A stretch of DNA of 64,000 nt from F1-60-MAGs104 sp964355975 (GTDB lineage: Bacteria > Planctomycetota > Phycisphaerae > Phycisphaerales > SM1A02): the NCBI GenBank assembly GCA_964355975.1, contig CAYHFW010000004.1, positions 1 to 64,000 on the forward strand, written 5' to 3'. How positions within the stretch are numbered: position 1 is the first letter of the stretch; every line of letters starts with the position of its first letter. Shown piece by piece: positions 15,093 to 23,265 of the stretch. The notes beneath the pieces are model-generated. The model ran no database searches, had not been told where the DNA came from, and worked only from the letters and a program-made list of their open reading frames with translations. Both the position numbers and the translations under genes were made by a program.

Positions 15093-17252
15093 CTAACCGA
15101 TATCGCCAAGCCCAAGCGCTTGTCCATAGAGTCCTAAGACCTTCTTGCGCAGTGCGAGGTCGCATGCATCGGTGAGATCCCCAGTCGCACCGATCCACGC
15201 CTGCGCATCCGCACGGGCATCGACGAGCAGTTGGTGATCGCGCGCGAAATCTGCGATGCGCAGTGGAGGCAGTCCCGATTGCCGCGCGCCAAAGAACTCT
15301 CCAGGACCACGCAGCGCGAGATCGAGTTCAGCGATTTCAAATCCATCGGTCGAATTCGCGATCGCGTCGAGCCGTGCGATTGCAACATCGGTCGTGGGAT
15401 CGCCGATCAAGACGCAGTAGCCAGGCTTGCCGCCACGGCCAACCCGCCCACGCAATTGATGCAGCTGCGCAAGCCCAAACTGCTCAGCATGTTCAATGAC
15501 CATGACAGTCGCGTTGGGAACATCCACTCCAACCTCGATCACAACCGTTGCGACGAGCACATCGATCTTGCCGAGTCTGAAATCATCCATGATCGCTTCG
15601 CTCTCACTCTGCTTCATGCGCCCATGAAGTTGTCCAACCCGGCAGCCCTGCAGTTCATTCTCGCTGAGCGACTGTGCGTGCGACGCGACATCTTTGAGCC
15701 CCCGTTGGCTCTCGTCGATCGCTGGAACGACGACGAATGCCTGCTCTCCCCGCTGCACACGCGAACGGAGCCATGCGTAAACCTCTCCACCGCGCGCCGA
15801 TGGCATGACGCGCGTCGTGGGCGCTGAACGACCAGGCAGTCGCCCCCGCAGAGAACTGATGTCAAGGTCGCCAAAGAACGAGAGGGCGAGCGTGCGTGGA
15901 ATCGGCGTCGCAGTCATGACAAGCGTGTGCGGCACCATGTCGGGGCGCGGTCCTTTGCCCCTGAGCACTGCGCGTTGCTCGACGCCAAATCGATGCTGTT
16001 CATCAATGATTGTGAGGGCAAGATTCTTGAAGAGCACGTCGCTGCCCATGAGTGCGTGCGTTCCAATCGCAATGTCGAAATCTCCAGAGGCGAGTCCGTT
16101 GAGCACCACGGCGCGGTCTGCAACGCGCATTCCACCTGTCAGCCCCGCAATGCGAACACGCGTCTCGGCGAGCATGTTCGTGATCACTGCGAGATGCTGT
16201 TCAGCAAGAATCTCAGTGGGAGCGAGCAGGGCTGCTTGACCGCCGTGCGCAACGGCGGTGAGCATCGCATAGAGCGCGACTGCAGTCTTGCCGCTTCCGA
16301 CATCGCCTTGCAAGAGTCGATTCATCGGCTGCGCGGTGGCGAGATCGTTGCCGATCTCATGGCAGACACGAAGCTGTTCTGCAGTCAGCGCGAATGGAAT
16401 GCGCGCGAGGATCTTCTGTTCGATTTCGTCACTCATCGCGAGGGCAGGGGCGCGCATCGCATGACGAACTTGCCAGCGACGCATCTCCATCGCGAGTTGC
16501 AGCATGAGCAGCTCGTCGTACGCAAGACGCATTCGCCCGCGCTCAGGCTCGAGCGCATCCGCGGGTGAATGCACCATTCGGTACGCATCGGCCAATGCCA
16601 CGACACCGCGCGCAGCGACCACATCGCTGCGGACGAGATCGACGACACTCGCGAGCGCACCGTCGAGCACCCGCGCAATCACCCGCTCGATTCGCGCCGA
16701 CGCAAGGTCTTCACTTGCCGAGTAAATCGGTCGAAGTCGCCCTGCATGCAGCGGATTCACCCCCGTATCAGTGAGTGGAGTCCACTTTGGATTGGTCATC
16801 TCGAGGTAGCCCGCCCGCACCTTTGCACGCCCTTGCGCAATCCCTCGCGCCCCAGGATGGATGCGCTTGGCCAACCACGACGCGTTGAACCAGACAAGTC
16901 GCACACTGCCGCTCTCATCGACGAGCACAGCCTCGATGCGTGGGCGACGTCCTGGAATATGACGCACCTTCTGAATCTCTCCGCGCACCGAGCGCGTGAC
17001 GGCATCCTGAGACTCTTCGGTCGCCTGCTTGACCTCAGTTGCGCATGCTTCGGCCGCCTCGACCTCATAGCGAATCGGAATGTGCTTGAGCAAGTCTGCC
17101 ACGGTGCGCAGCCCAAGTCGCGCAAACTGCAGATTCGTCGCCTCTCCCACACCATCAAAGCCCAGGATGGGTGTGCGCAGATCGATTGGAACAACCGCAG
17201 ATCGTGGCGTCACTCCTTCGCTCGCTGAGAGGCTGTCAGAAGCGTCAGGCAC
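15093..17252 (-). CDS. recG: ATP-dependent DNA helicase RecG
   Basis: About 719 residues. RecG unwinds branched DNA such as stalled forks and Holliday junctions. Seen: the N-terminal wedge/OB domain (DLLKHIPIRYE, then RPRIEAVLVDESGSVRLVWFN), Walker A LLQGDVGSGKTAVAL, IIDEQHRFGVEQR (DEQH box), MTATPIPRTLAL, IEVGVDVPNATVMVIEHAEQFGLAQLHQLRGRVGRGG, and the conserved GPGEFFGARQSGLP near the end. An upstream frame reaches 17303, but GTG 17252 is preferred because a TATCGT -10 box ends six bases before it and homologues start near here. It heads the seven-gene run down to 7576. Confidence 0.95.
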   Translation of the reverse strand: MPDASDSLSASEGVTPRSAVVPIDLRTPILGFDGVGEATNLQFARLGLRTVADLLKHIPIRYEVEAAEACATEVKQATEESQDAVTRSVRGEIQKVRHIPGRRPRIEAVLVDESGSVRLVWFNASWLAKRIHPGARGIAQGRAKVRAGYLEMTNPKWTPLTDTGVNPLHAGRLRPIYSASEDLASARIERVIARVLDGALASVVDLVRSDVVAARGVVALADAYRMVHSPADALEPERGRMRLAYDELLMLQLAMEMRRWQVRHAMRAPALAMSDEIEQKILARIPFALTAEQLRVCHEIGNDLATAQPMNRLLQGDVGSGKTAVALYAMLTAVAHGGQAALLAPTEILAEQHLAVITNMLAETRVRIAGLTGGMRVADRAVVLNGLASGDFDIAIGTHALMGSDVLFKNLALTIIDEQHRFGVEQRAVLRGKGPRPDMVPHTLVMTATPIPRTLALSFFGDLDISSLRGRLPGRSAPTTRVMPSARGGEVYAWLRSRVQRGEQAFVVVPAIDESQRGLKDVASHAQSLSENELQGCRVGQLHGRMKQSESEAIMDDFRLGKIDVLVATVVIEVGVDVPNATVMVIEHAEQFGLAQLHQLRGRVGRGGKPGYCVLIGDPTTDVAIARLDAIANSTDGFEIAELDLALRGPGEFFGARQSGLPPLRIADFARDHQLLVDARADAQAWIGATGDLTDACDLALRKKVLGLYGQALGLGDIG

Positions 17253-17257
17253 ACCCG

Positions 17258-17264
17258 TACGATA
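17258..17264. promoter_or_regulatory. Overlapping divergent -10 boxes (recG / xseA)
   Basis: TACGAT on the plus strand (17258-17263) ends six bases before ATG 17270. TATCGT on the minus strand (17264-17259) ends six bases before GTG 17252. The two hexamers share five base pairs. Only 17 bases separate the start codons. Confidence 0.6.
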
Positions 17265-17269
17265 GTCGC

Positions 17270-18700
17270 ATGACTCGCAAGCCCTTCGATCCAGAGCGCG
17301 CAATGGGCGGATTGTTCGATACGCCCGCAGCCGCGCCTGCCCCTTCGAAGGGCACCACAGTGCTTGGGGTCTCTGCGCTTTCGCAACTCATTCGATCCAC
17401 CCTTGAAGGTGGACTCGGCAAGGTTGCCGTTGCGGGGGAGATTTCAAATTTTCGCGCAGTGCAGGGGCATTGGTACTTCACACTCAAGGATGCCACCGCG
17501 CGCATCGACGCGATGATGTTTCGCTCAGCCGCTGACCGCGCAACATGCAAACCACGCGACGGGATGGCCGTCATCGTGCGCGGCGAAATCACACACTATC
17601 CCCCGCAGGGTCGCACGCAGATTCAGTGCAGTGCGATCGAGGCGGCAGGAGCGGGCGATCTCGACGCGCAGTTTCGTGCGCTTTGCGATGAACTGCGCAA
17701 TCTGGGGTATTTCGATCCCGCACGCAAGGTCGCGATTCCGCCAGCGCCGATGTGCATCGCACTGCTCACGAGCGCAGGCAGCGCGGCAGAGGCCGATTGT
17801 CTCGATGCTGCGGCCAAGACATTTCCTGCGACCAAGATCATCGCTGTCGATATCCGCGTGCAGGGAGATCAAGCAGCGCGTGGCATCGCCGAGGCGATCG
17901 CAGCCGTCGATCGCAGCGCGAAATCGCTCGGCATTGAAGTCATACTTCTCGTGCGAGGTGGAGGTAGCCGCGAAGATCTCTGGGCGTTCAACGAACGCGT
18001 CGTCGCCGATGCGATCTTTCGTTGCAAGACACCGATCGTCACGGGAATTGGGCACGAGAGCGACACGGCGATCGCAGATCTCGTTGCAGACCTGCGCGCG
18101 GCGACACCATCGCGCGCGATTACCGAAGTGCTTCCACGGCGCGAGACGATGGTGCAGCAACTCGGCGCCTCGACGCGGCGGTTGACGCGCGCGATGAACA
18201 CATGCTTGCAGCGGATCACCTCCGCACTTGAACTGATCGCTCGCACCCGACAGTTCACCGATCCACACACAACGCTCACGATGCGGGGGACACACGTCTC
18301 GAAGCGAGCGCGCGTGCTCGCGCACGAGATGGTTGCGCGCGTGCATGAACGCGAGAGCCGCCTTGCGCGAACGGTGAATCGGCTGCAGCAACTGCATCCT
18401 GCGAGTCGGCTCACGGCTGCGACGGCGCGACTCGAGGGGTTTGCTGCAACACTTCGCCGTGTCGAAGCGGTTCGGCTGCAAAGCGCCCGCGATCGGTGTG
18501 AATCTGCGGCGCGCACGCTCGAAGCGATCGGTCCCCTCGCGGTCTTGCAGCGCGGTTACTCGATCACACTCGATTCGGCGGGGCATCCACTTCGCTCAAT
18601 CGACGAGGTCGCAGTGGGGGACCACATTCAGACACTGCTCGCTCGCGGAAAAATCGAAAGCACAGTGCAGGCAACCACTCCCAAAGAAGAAGCCCCGTGA
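17270..18700 (+). CDS. xseA: Exodeoxyribonuclease VII large subunit
   Basis: A 476-residue protein. The N-terminal OB fold (LSQLIRSTLEGGLGKVAVAGEISNF and GHWYFTLKDATARIDAMMF) binds single-stranded DNA. The catalytic middle includes ILLVRGGGSREDLWAFNE and GIGHESDTAIADLVADLRAATPSRA, and a long coiled coil runs to a C-terminal GYSI region. With XseB it degrades single-stranded DNA into acid-soluble oligonucleotides in mismatch repair and recombination. Start ATG 17270 is supported by the adjacent TACGAT box and the homology start; an upstream frame is ignored. Confidence 0.95.
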   Translation: MTRKPFDPERAMGGLFDTPAAAPAPSKGTTVLGVSALSQLIRSTLEGGLGKVAVAGEISNFRAVQGHWYFTLKDATARIDAMMFRSAADRATCKPRDGMAVIVRGEITHYPPQGRTQIQCSAIEAAGAGDLDAQFRALCDELRNLGYFDPARKVAIPPAPMCIALLTSAGSAAEADCLDAAAKTFPATKIIAVDIRVQGDQAARGIAEAIAAVDRSAKSLGIEVILLVRGGGSREDLWAFNERVVADAIFRCKTPIVTGIGHESDTAIADLVADLRAATPSRAITEVLPRRETMVQQLGASTRRLTRAMNTCLQRITSALELIARTRQFTDPHTTLTMRGTHVSKRARVLAHEMVARVHERESRLARTVNRLQQLHPASRLTAATARLEGFAATLRRVEAVRLQSARDRCESAARTLEAIGPLAVLQRGYSITLDSAGHPLRSIDEVAVGDHIQTLLARGKIESTVQATTPKEEAP

Positions 18701-18719
18701 GATGGTCGCGAGCCCTCAC

Positions 18720-18725
18720 TAGACT
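18720..18725 (+). promoter_or_regulatory. -10 box TAGACT for xseB
   Basis: TAGACT in the 34-base xseA-xseB gap ends 9 bases before ATG 18735. It suggests xseB can be transcribed on its own, without a Shine-Dalgarno site. Confidence 0.45.
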
Positions 18726-18734
18726 TCACCACAC

Positions 18735-19007
18735 ATGAGCGATCTAAAGAAAGCAACATCGAACAAAGAGGTGGACGCGACAACGCTTGGCTATGAAGCG
18801 GCGCTCGCCGAACTCGAGACGATCATTGCGCGAATCGAGAGCGGCGATGTTGCCCTCGAAGAGAGTTTGCGTCAGTATCGGCGCGGTGCCGAACTCGTAA
18901 AGCGTTGTCGCGATGTGCTCGACCAAGCACGCGCCGAAGTGCAGCGGATCGCCGCGAGTGATCTCGCTGAACGCGCAGAAGGCGTGAGCGCATCCAACGA
19001 TGCGTGA
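18735..19007 (+). CDS. xseB: Exodeoxyribonuclease VII small subunit
   Basis: A 90-residue helical protein with the XseB pattern: GYEAALAELETIIARIESGDVALEESLRQYRRGAELVKRCRDVLDQARAEVQ (about residues 19-70). It is the regulatory subunit that coats the XseA coiled coil. It sits 34 bases after xseA and its last 8 bases overlap the prepilin peptidase start. Confidence 0.93.
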   Translation: MSDLKKATSNKEVDATTLGYEAALAELETIIARIESGDVALEESLRQYRRGAELVKRCRDVLDQARAEVQRIAASDLAERAEGVSASNDA

Positions 19008-20229
19008 CTTCCTTCTCATGTGGATTCCACATCTGCTTGGGATGGGATTCACCTTCGCATTCGGCGCATGCGTCGGAAGTTTCATCAATGTGGTTTCTTT
19101 GCGTTCCCCAGAGGGAATGAGCGTCGTTGCGCCTCCGAGTCGGTGTGGGGTCTGCGGCCGCCGATTGACTTGGTACGAAAATCTTCCAATCGTCGGATGG
19201 CTCGCCGCGCGCGGTCGGTGTTGGAGTTGTGGCACGACGATCTCTGTGCGCTACATCGCCGTTGAGATTGCAGTCGCACTTCTCTTCACCGGGTACTTCG
19301 CGCTCGTCTTTGTCGCCGATCCCCATGGATGGTGGGGACGCGCAGGGGCGGGGTGGTTTCAAGGTCAGGGATTCGTCGAGACGCTTCCTGCATTCATCGC
19401 CGTCGTCACACTTCTTGGCGCACTCTTCGCGGCGACCCTCACAGATCTCACATCGTTTTCGATTCCGCTCTCGATCACGCTCGTTCCAACACTTGTGGGG
19501 CTTGCGGCATGGACCGTGCAAGGATGCATCACCGACGGCAATCGTTTTCATCCCTGGCCGATCCCCCTCGGCAGCGCGACCCAGCAGTTCATCGCGTTTG
19601 GCGGCGGTGCAGGCATCCTCTGCTCGCTCTTTCTCTTGCGCCGCGGAACGATGACGCGCTCGTTTGGCGATTACCACGAGTACGTGCAACCAGGAGAGGT
19701 GCTTGCGGACTATCCGCATGCGCGCCGAGAGATGCGTCGCGAACTGCTCTTTCTTGCACCCGTCATGGTCGGCATGGCGGTGGGGTACTTGGTGGGGCAA
19801 TCGCAATCCGCGCCACTGCCGCTCGCTCTGCAAGCTCTTGGCGGCGCTGGATTTGGCTATCTCGCGGGGGCAGGAATCATGTGGTTTGTGCGCATCGTCG
19901 CATCGCTCGCCAAGGGAGTTGAAGCGATGGGAATGGGCGACGTGCACCTCATGGGCGCAGCGGGGGCAACGCTTGGATGGATCGATCCAGTTGTCGCGTT
20001 CTTCATCGCACCGTTCTTTGGACTTGGTTGGGTTGTGCTCACGGGCATCTGGGGGGCGATTCGAAAAGGAACTTCGCGCCGAGAGATTCCCTATGGACCG
20101 CACCTCGCGTTGGCGATCACAGTCGTCGTGCTTTTGCGTCCGGTGGTGCTCGATGTCGGACGCGCATTGTTTCCAGGAATTATTTCTACAAATTCCTCTT
20201 TACATGGCTCGCCCGCACGGGTCAAATAG
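19000..20229 (+). CDS. Type IV prepilin peptidase / N-methyltransferase (A24)
   Basis: A 409-residue multi-pass membrane protein. The N-terminal cytoplasmic region has two Cys pairs, CGVC (49-52) and CWSC (74-77), that bind zinc in PilD-type bifunctional enzymes. The two catalytic aspartates are visible: LTDLTSFSIP (D149) and GMGDVHLMG (D314). At 409 residues it is longer than the usual 250-290; the extra length is a soluble loop around 210-245 and longer inter-helix segments. It processes type IV pilin-like signal peptides. No pilin or secretion genes are nearby. ATG 19000 lies inside the end of xseB. Confidence 0.87.
   Translation: MRDFLLMWIPHLLGMGFTFAFGACVGSFINVVSLRSPEGMSVVAPPSRCGVCGRRLTWYENLPIVGWLAARGRCWSCGTTISVRYIAVEIAVALLFTGYFALVFVADPHGWWGRAGAGWFQGQGFVETLPAFIAVVTLLGALFAATLTDLTSFSIPLSITLVPTLVGLAAWTVQGCITDGNRFHPWPIPLGSATQQFIAFGGGAGILCSLFLLRRGTMTRSFGDYHEYVQPGEVLADYPHARREMRRELLFLAPVMVGMAVGYLVGQSQSAPLPLALQALGGAGFGYLAGAGIMWFVRIVASLAKGVEAMGMGDVHLMGAAGATLGWIDPVVAFFIAPFFGLGWVVLTGIWGAIRKGTSRREIPYGPHLALAITVVVLLRPVVLDVGRALFPGIISTNSSLHGSPARVK
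20199..20227 (+). promoter_or_regulatory. Candidate promoter for OmpA-like lipoprotein
   Basis: TTTACA (20199-20204), a 17-base spacer and TCAAAT (20222-20227) lie inside the end of the preceding gene. A leader of about 50 bases follows before a Shine-Dalgarno site. Confidence 0.35.
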
Positions 20230-20286
20230 TCGCACGTGCACGGATCGTCCGTGCGCCATCAGCACATTTCGGAGAAAGGACTCCCG

Positions 20287-20919
20287 ATGAAGAAGACATG
20301 GATCGTTTTTGGCGGTATCGCCTTGCTCGCCCTCGCGGCGGGCTGTGACAGTTCAGCTCAGAAGCAAAATGGAACGTTGCTCAGCGAAAATGAAACGCTG
20401 AAGCAGCAGCTTGCAGATCGCAGCGCAGCTCTTGAACAGGCTGACCGTGAGAAGCAAGCGGCGATCGCGCGCGCCAACGCCGCAGAGTCGCAGAAGAGTG
20501 CAGCCGAACCCACCAACGCAGATACCGGCGCATTCGCAGGCATCGAAGGTGTGACTGCGTCGGCACAAGGTGCAAACATTCACGTCTCGATCGAGGGCGA
20601 CGTGCTCTTCGATTCAGGCAAAGATGCCGTTCGCACCAATGCGAAGAAGTCACTCGACAAAATCGTCGCGATTCTCAAGGACAATTACGCTGGCAAGCGC
20701 ATTGATGTCGCTGGGTTCACCGATGTTGACCCGATCAAGTACTCCGCCTTCAAGGACAATTACTTCCTCGGATTCGGGCGCGCTTACTCAGTGCGCGAGT
20801 ATCTGATCAGCAAGGGAATGGACGGCAAGACGATCTCGCTCTCAAGTTTCGGACCAGATGTTCCGCTCGACACCAAGGCGAAGAGCCGACGCGTTGAGAT
20901 TGTTGTCGTGAGTGAGTAA
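20287..20919 (+). CDS. OmpA-family outer-membrane lipoprotein
   Basis: A 210-residue lipoprotein. The signal peptide ends in the lipobox LAAGC with C20 as the lipidated residue. A coiled coil (about 28-75, ENETLKQQLADRSAAL...) precedes an OmpA C-terminal domain with VLFDSGKDAVR, RIDVAGFTDVDP and KSRRVEIVV. Such proteins anchor the outer membrane to peptidoglycan, as Pal does. AAGGA ends 6 bases before ATG 20287, a real Shine-Dalgarno site, unlike most single genes here. An upstream in-frame start would bury the lipobox. Confidence 0.88.
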   Translation: MKKTWIVFGGIALLALAAGCDSSAQKQNGTLLSENETLKQQLADRSAALEQADREKQAAIARANAAESQKSAAEPTNADTGAFAGIEGVTASAQGANIHVSIEGDVLFDSGKDAVRTNAKKSLDKIVAILKDNYAGKRIDVAGFTDVDPIKYSAFKDNYFLGFGRAYSVREYLISKGMDGKTISLSSFGPDVPLDTKAKSRRVEIVVVSE

Positions 20920-20939
20920 AGCAACGCCGCTTCGCGCGA

Positions 20940-21854
20940 TCAGAACTTCACGCCCAAACCTTCGGCGCGAATCTTCTGCATCAAGAGTTCGACTTCACCC
21001 AGTGCACGTTTGAGACGTGCGGCAGAGTCAACAAGCGCGTTGTACAAGTCAGGATTGTTCAACAGCTGACCGACGGTTCCAGTGCCGTCGGTCGCTGTTT
21101 TTGTAAGCCGCTCGATCTGCGCAAGCGTCATCGAGAGTTGGTCGAGCACGGGCTGCAGCGACACGGTCAGCGTGTGCGAATCTCCTTGAATTCCCTTCGC
21201 CGCCTCGGTCAGCGCGACCATCGTTGTCGCAGCATTGTCGATCAACGCTTGCGCCTTCCATACGGCGCTCTTGGCATCGGCGTAGAGCTGCTCATCGCCA
21301 AGCCACTTCTGCGCTTCTGCGACAAGTTTCTGAGCATCTTGCCCGAGCGCGACCACCGCACGTGAGGCAGAGTCGAGCCCTTCAAGTTTCTCGGTGATGA
21401 TTCGGGCCATCCGCGCTTCGATCGCTTCAAACTGTGCATCGATCACCGCGTTGCCATCGCGTGCGAGCGTTGGACCGCCCGTGACATATCCGATTGGAAT
21501 CGAGAGATCGAGTCGCGCCGTCCCGCCGATGAGGCTGTTGGTGACCGATGCCTGCGCACCCTCTGGAAGATCGATTGCGCCATTGATTCGCGCGATCAAT
21601 CGCACAGGGCGGGGATTCGCCACTGGGTTTTCAAGCCGCACCATGACGCTTTCAATCTCACCCACCGGCACACCCACGAGCGTGACAGGACTTCCGTGTC
21701 GCAATCCGAGCGCTTGATTCGTTCGGATCTCAATTAAGTAAGTCGTCTTGATCGAACTGTTGATGTCGCCAAAGAGCAAGAGCAAGAACGCCAGCCCCGT
21801 CAGCGCGATGATCGCGACAATTCCAGTTGCAAAGTTTCGAGTGGATTCTTTCAT
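20940..21854 (-). CDS. mlaD: MlaD-type MCE domain protein
   Basis: A 304-residue protein with an N-terminal membrane helix (about 9-29) and an MCE domain (about 38-120: GLRHGSPVTLVGVPVGEIESV, then ASVTNSLIGGTARLDLSIP), followed by a helical tail. MCE proteins form hexameric lipid-transport rings in the periplasm of Gram-negative bacteria. ATG 21854 overlaps the stop of the MlaF-like ATPase by four bases. No MlaE permease is found in this window. Confidence 0.85.
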   Translation of the reverse strand: MKESTRNFATGIVAIIALTGLAFLLLLFGDINSSIKTTYLIEIRTNQALGLRHGSPVTLVGVPVGEIESVMVRLENPVANPRPVRLIARINGAIDLPEGAQASVTNSLIGGTARLDLSIPIGYVTGGPTLARDGNAVIDAQFEAIEARMARIITEKLEGLDSASRAVVALGQDAQKLVAEAQKWLGDEQLYADAKSAVWKAQALIDNAATTMVALTEAAKGIQGDSHTLTVSLQPVLDQLSMTLAQIERLTKTATDGTGTVGQLLNNPDLYNALVDSAARLKRALGEVELLMQKIRAEGLGVKF

Positions 21855-22660
21855 GGCAGTGTGGTGGGTCCTGTGCGAACATCATCGCTTCTTCCGTGGA
21901 TTCGCGCCAGTTCATCGGCCGTGATCTCGCCGCGCAGAAACTGTCCTGCGATTGGATTGGTGGTCTCGCGAAACTCCGCTGGGGTTCCCTCGAGCGCAAC
22001 TTTGCCTTCGTGCAGAAGCACCATCCGATCGGCGATGCGAAAGGCGCTCACAAGATCATGGGTCACAACGATGCTTGTAATCCCGAGGGTATCCGAGAGT
22101 TTCAGGATGAGTTGGTTGATGATCTCTGAGCGAATGGGATCGAGTCCAGTCGTCGGCTCGTCGTAGAGAACGACGCGAGGTTCAAGCACGACTGCGCGTG
22201 CGAGCGCAACGCGCTTGCGTTGTCCACCCGAGAGTTCTGACGGCATCTGGTCGACCGTGTCGTTCAAGCCAACAAGATCGAGAACATGCATGACTTTCTC
22301 GTCGATCAAGCGCTGCACCTTCATCCCATGTTCGCGCAGCGGAAAGGCAATGTTTTCGCGCACCGTCAACGAGTCGAAGAGTGCGCTCTGCTGAAAGAGA
22401 AAACCGATCTGACGTCGAACGATGCCGAGTTCGCGTTCAGGCAGATTGTCAATGCGAGTTGTGCCGAACCAAACCTCACCCTTGTCGGGGCGCAAGAGAC
22501 CGACGAGATGCTTCAGGATCACGCTCTTGCCGCACCCAGAGGGTCCCATCACGACTGTGATCTGTCCCTTGGCAAACTCAAGTGACACCCCGCGCAAGAC
22601 TTCATTGCGGACGAAACGCTTGTGCAGATTGACGATCCGCATATCGATTTGTCCGCTCAT
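21851..22660 (-). CDS. mlaF: MlaF-type ABC transporter ATPase
   Basis: A 269-residue ATPase with Walker A GPSGCGKSVILKHLVGLLRPDKG, signature LSGGQRKRVALARA, Walker B VVLYDEPTTGLDPI and H-loop VVTHDL. The sequence is characteristic of the MCE-associated MlaF/Mkl group that powers phospholipid transport between membranes. It is coupled to mlaD. TAGGAT ends six bases before ATG 22660; the intervening GGAGAG could also act as a weak Shine-Dalgarno. Confidence 0.88.
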   Translation of the reverse strand: MSGQIDMRIVNLHKRFVRNEVLRGVSLEFAKGQITVVMGPSGCGKSVILKHLVGLLRPDKGEVWFGTTRIDNLPERELGIVRRQIGFLFQQSALFDSLTVRENIAFPLREHGMKVQRLIDEKVMHVLDLVGLNDTVDQMPSELSGGQRKRVALARAVVLEPRVVLYDEPTTGLDPIRSEIINQLILKLSDTLGITSIVVTHDLVSAFRIADRMVLLHEGKVALEGTPAEFRETTNPIAGQFLRGEITADELARIHGRSDDVRTGPTTLP

Positions 22661-22666
22661 CTCTCC

Positions 22667-22676
22667 ATCCTATGAT
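22667..22676. promoter_or_regulatory. Divergent -10 boxes (mlaF / NUDIX)
   Basis: TAGGAT (minus, 22672-22667) ends six bases before mlaF ATG. TATGAT (plus, 22671-22676) lies 15 bases before the NUDIX ATG 22692. The boxes overlap by two bases. Confidence 0.5.
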
Positions 22677-22691
22677 CGAAACGCGAGATCT

Positions 22692-23231
22692 ATGACGAAC
22701 CAATCGAGCCAAACTTCCTCCCATGCTGAAGTGGTCTTGAAGTCCAGCGTCTTCACAGTCGAGCGTCTGACGGTGAATCTGCGCGGGGGCGGCGCAGCCA
22801 CACGGCACATCGTGCGCCATCCTGGGGCGGTCTGTGTCTTGGCGCTCTTGCCAGATGACCGCCTCGTCATGATTCGCAATTTCCGAATCGCCACAGCGCA
22901 GTGGATGAACGAATTCTGCGCAGGAAAACTCGAGCCAGCAGAAGACCCACGCCGCGCGGCTCTGCGTGAACTCGCCGAAGAGACTGGATACTCCGCCGGG
23001 TCGATTGAATCGCTCGGCACGTTCTATACATCTCCGGGATTCACCGACGAGCTGATGCACGCCTTCGTGGCGAGCGACTTGCGGCCGTGCGCGGCTGACC
23101 TGCAGCCCGATGAACGAATCGAGGTCGTGCTTCGAACAGTTGAAGAGTTCGAGCAGCTTGCGCAAAGCGGTGAGATCTGCGATGGCAAGACGCTCGCGAC
23201 GTTCTTGCGCTGGCGACTCGCGCGCAGGTGA
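22692..23231 (+). CDS. NUDIX hydrolase, ADP-ribose pyrophosphatase type
   Basis: A 179-residue protein with a full Nudix box from G79: GKLEPAEDPRRAALRELAEETGY. Upstream RNFRIATAQWMNEFCAGKLE and the downstream TSPGFTDELMHAFVASDL resemble ADP-ribose pyrophosphatases (NudF), which cleave ADP-ribose to AMP and ribose 5-phosphate. Substrate is inferred. The true start is ATG 22692; upstream in-frame codons lie inside the divergent mlaF gene. Confidence 0.85.
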   Translation: MTNQSSQTSSHAEVVLKSSVFTVERLTVNLRGGGAATRHIVRHPGAVCVLALLPDDRLVMIRNFRIATAQWMNEFCAGKLEPAEDPRRAALRELAEETGYSAGSIESLGTFYTSPGFTDELMHAFVASDLRPCAADLQPDERIEVVLRTVEEFEQLAQSGEICDGKTLATFLRWRLARR

Positions 23232-23252
23232 ACTGCGCTTCGCAACCGCGGG

Positions 23253-23258
23253 TAGTCT
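23253..23258 (+). promoter_or_regulatory. -10 box TAGTCT for rhomboid gene
   Basis: TAGTCT ends seven bases before ATG 23266, the same hexamer and spacing as the epimerase promoter at 2781. Confidence 0.5.
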
Positions 23259-23265
23259 CGCCAAC

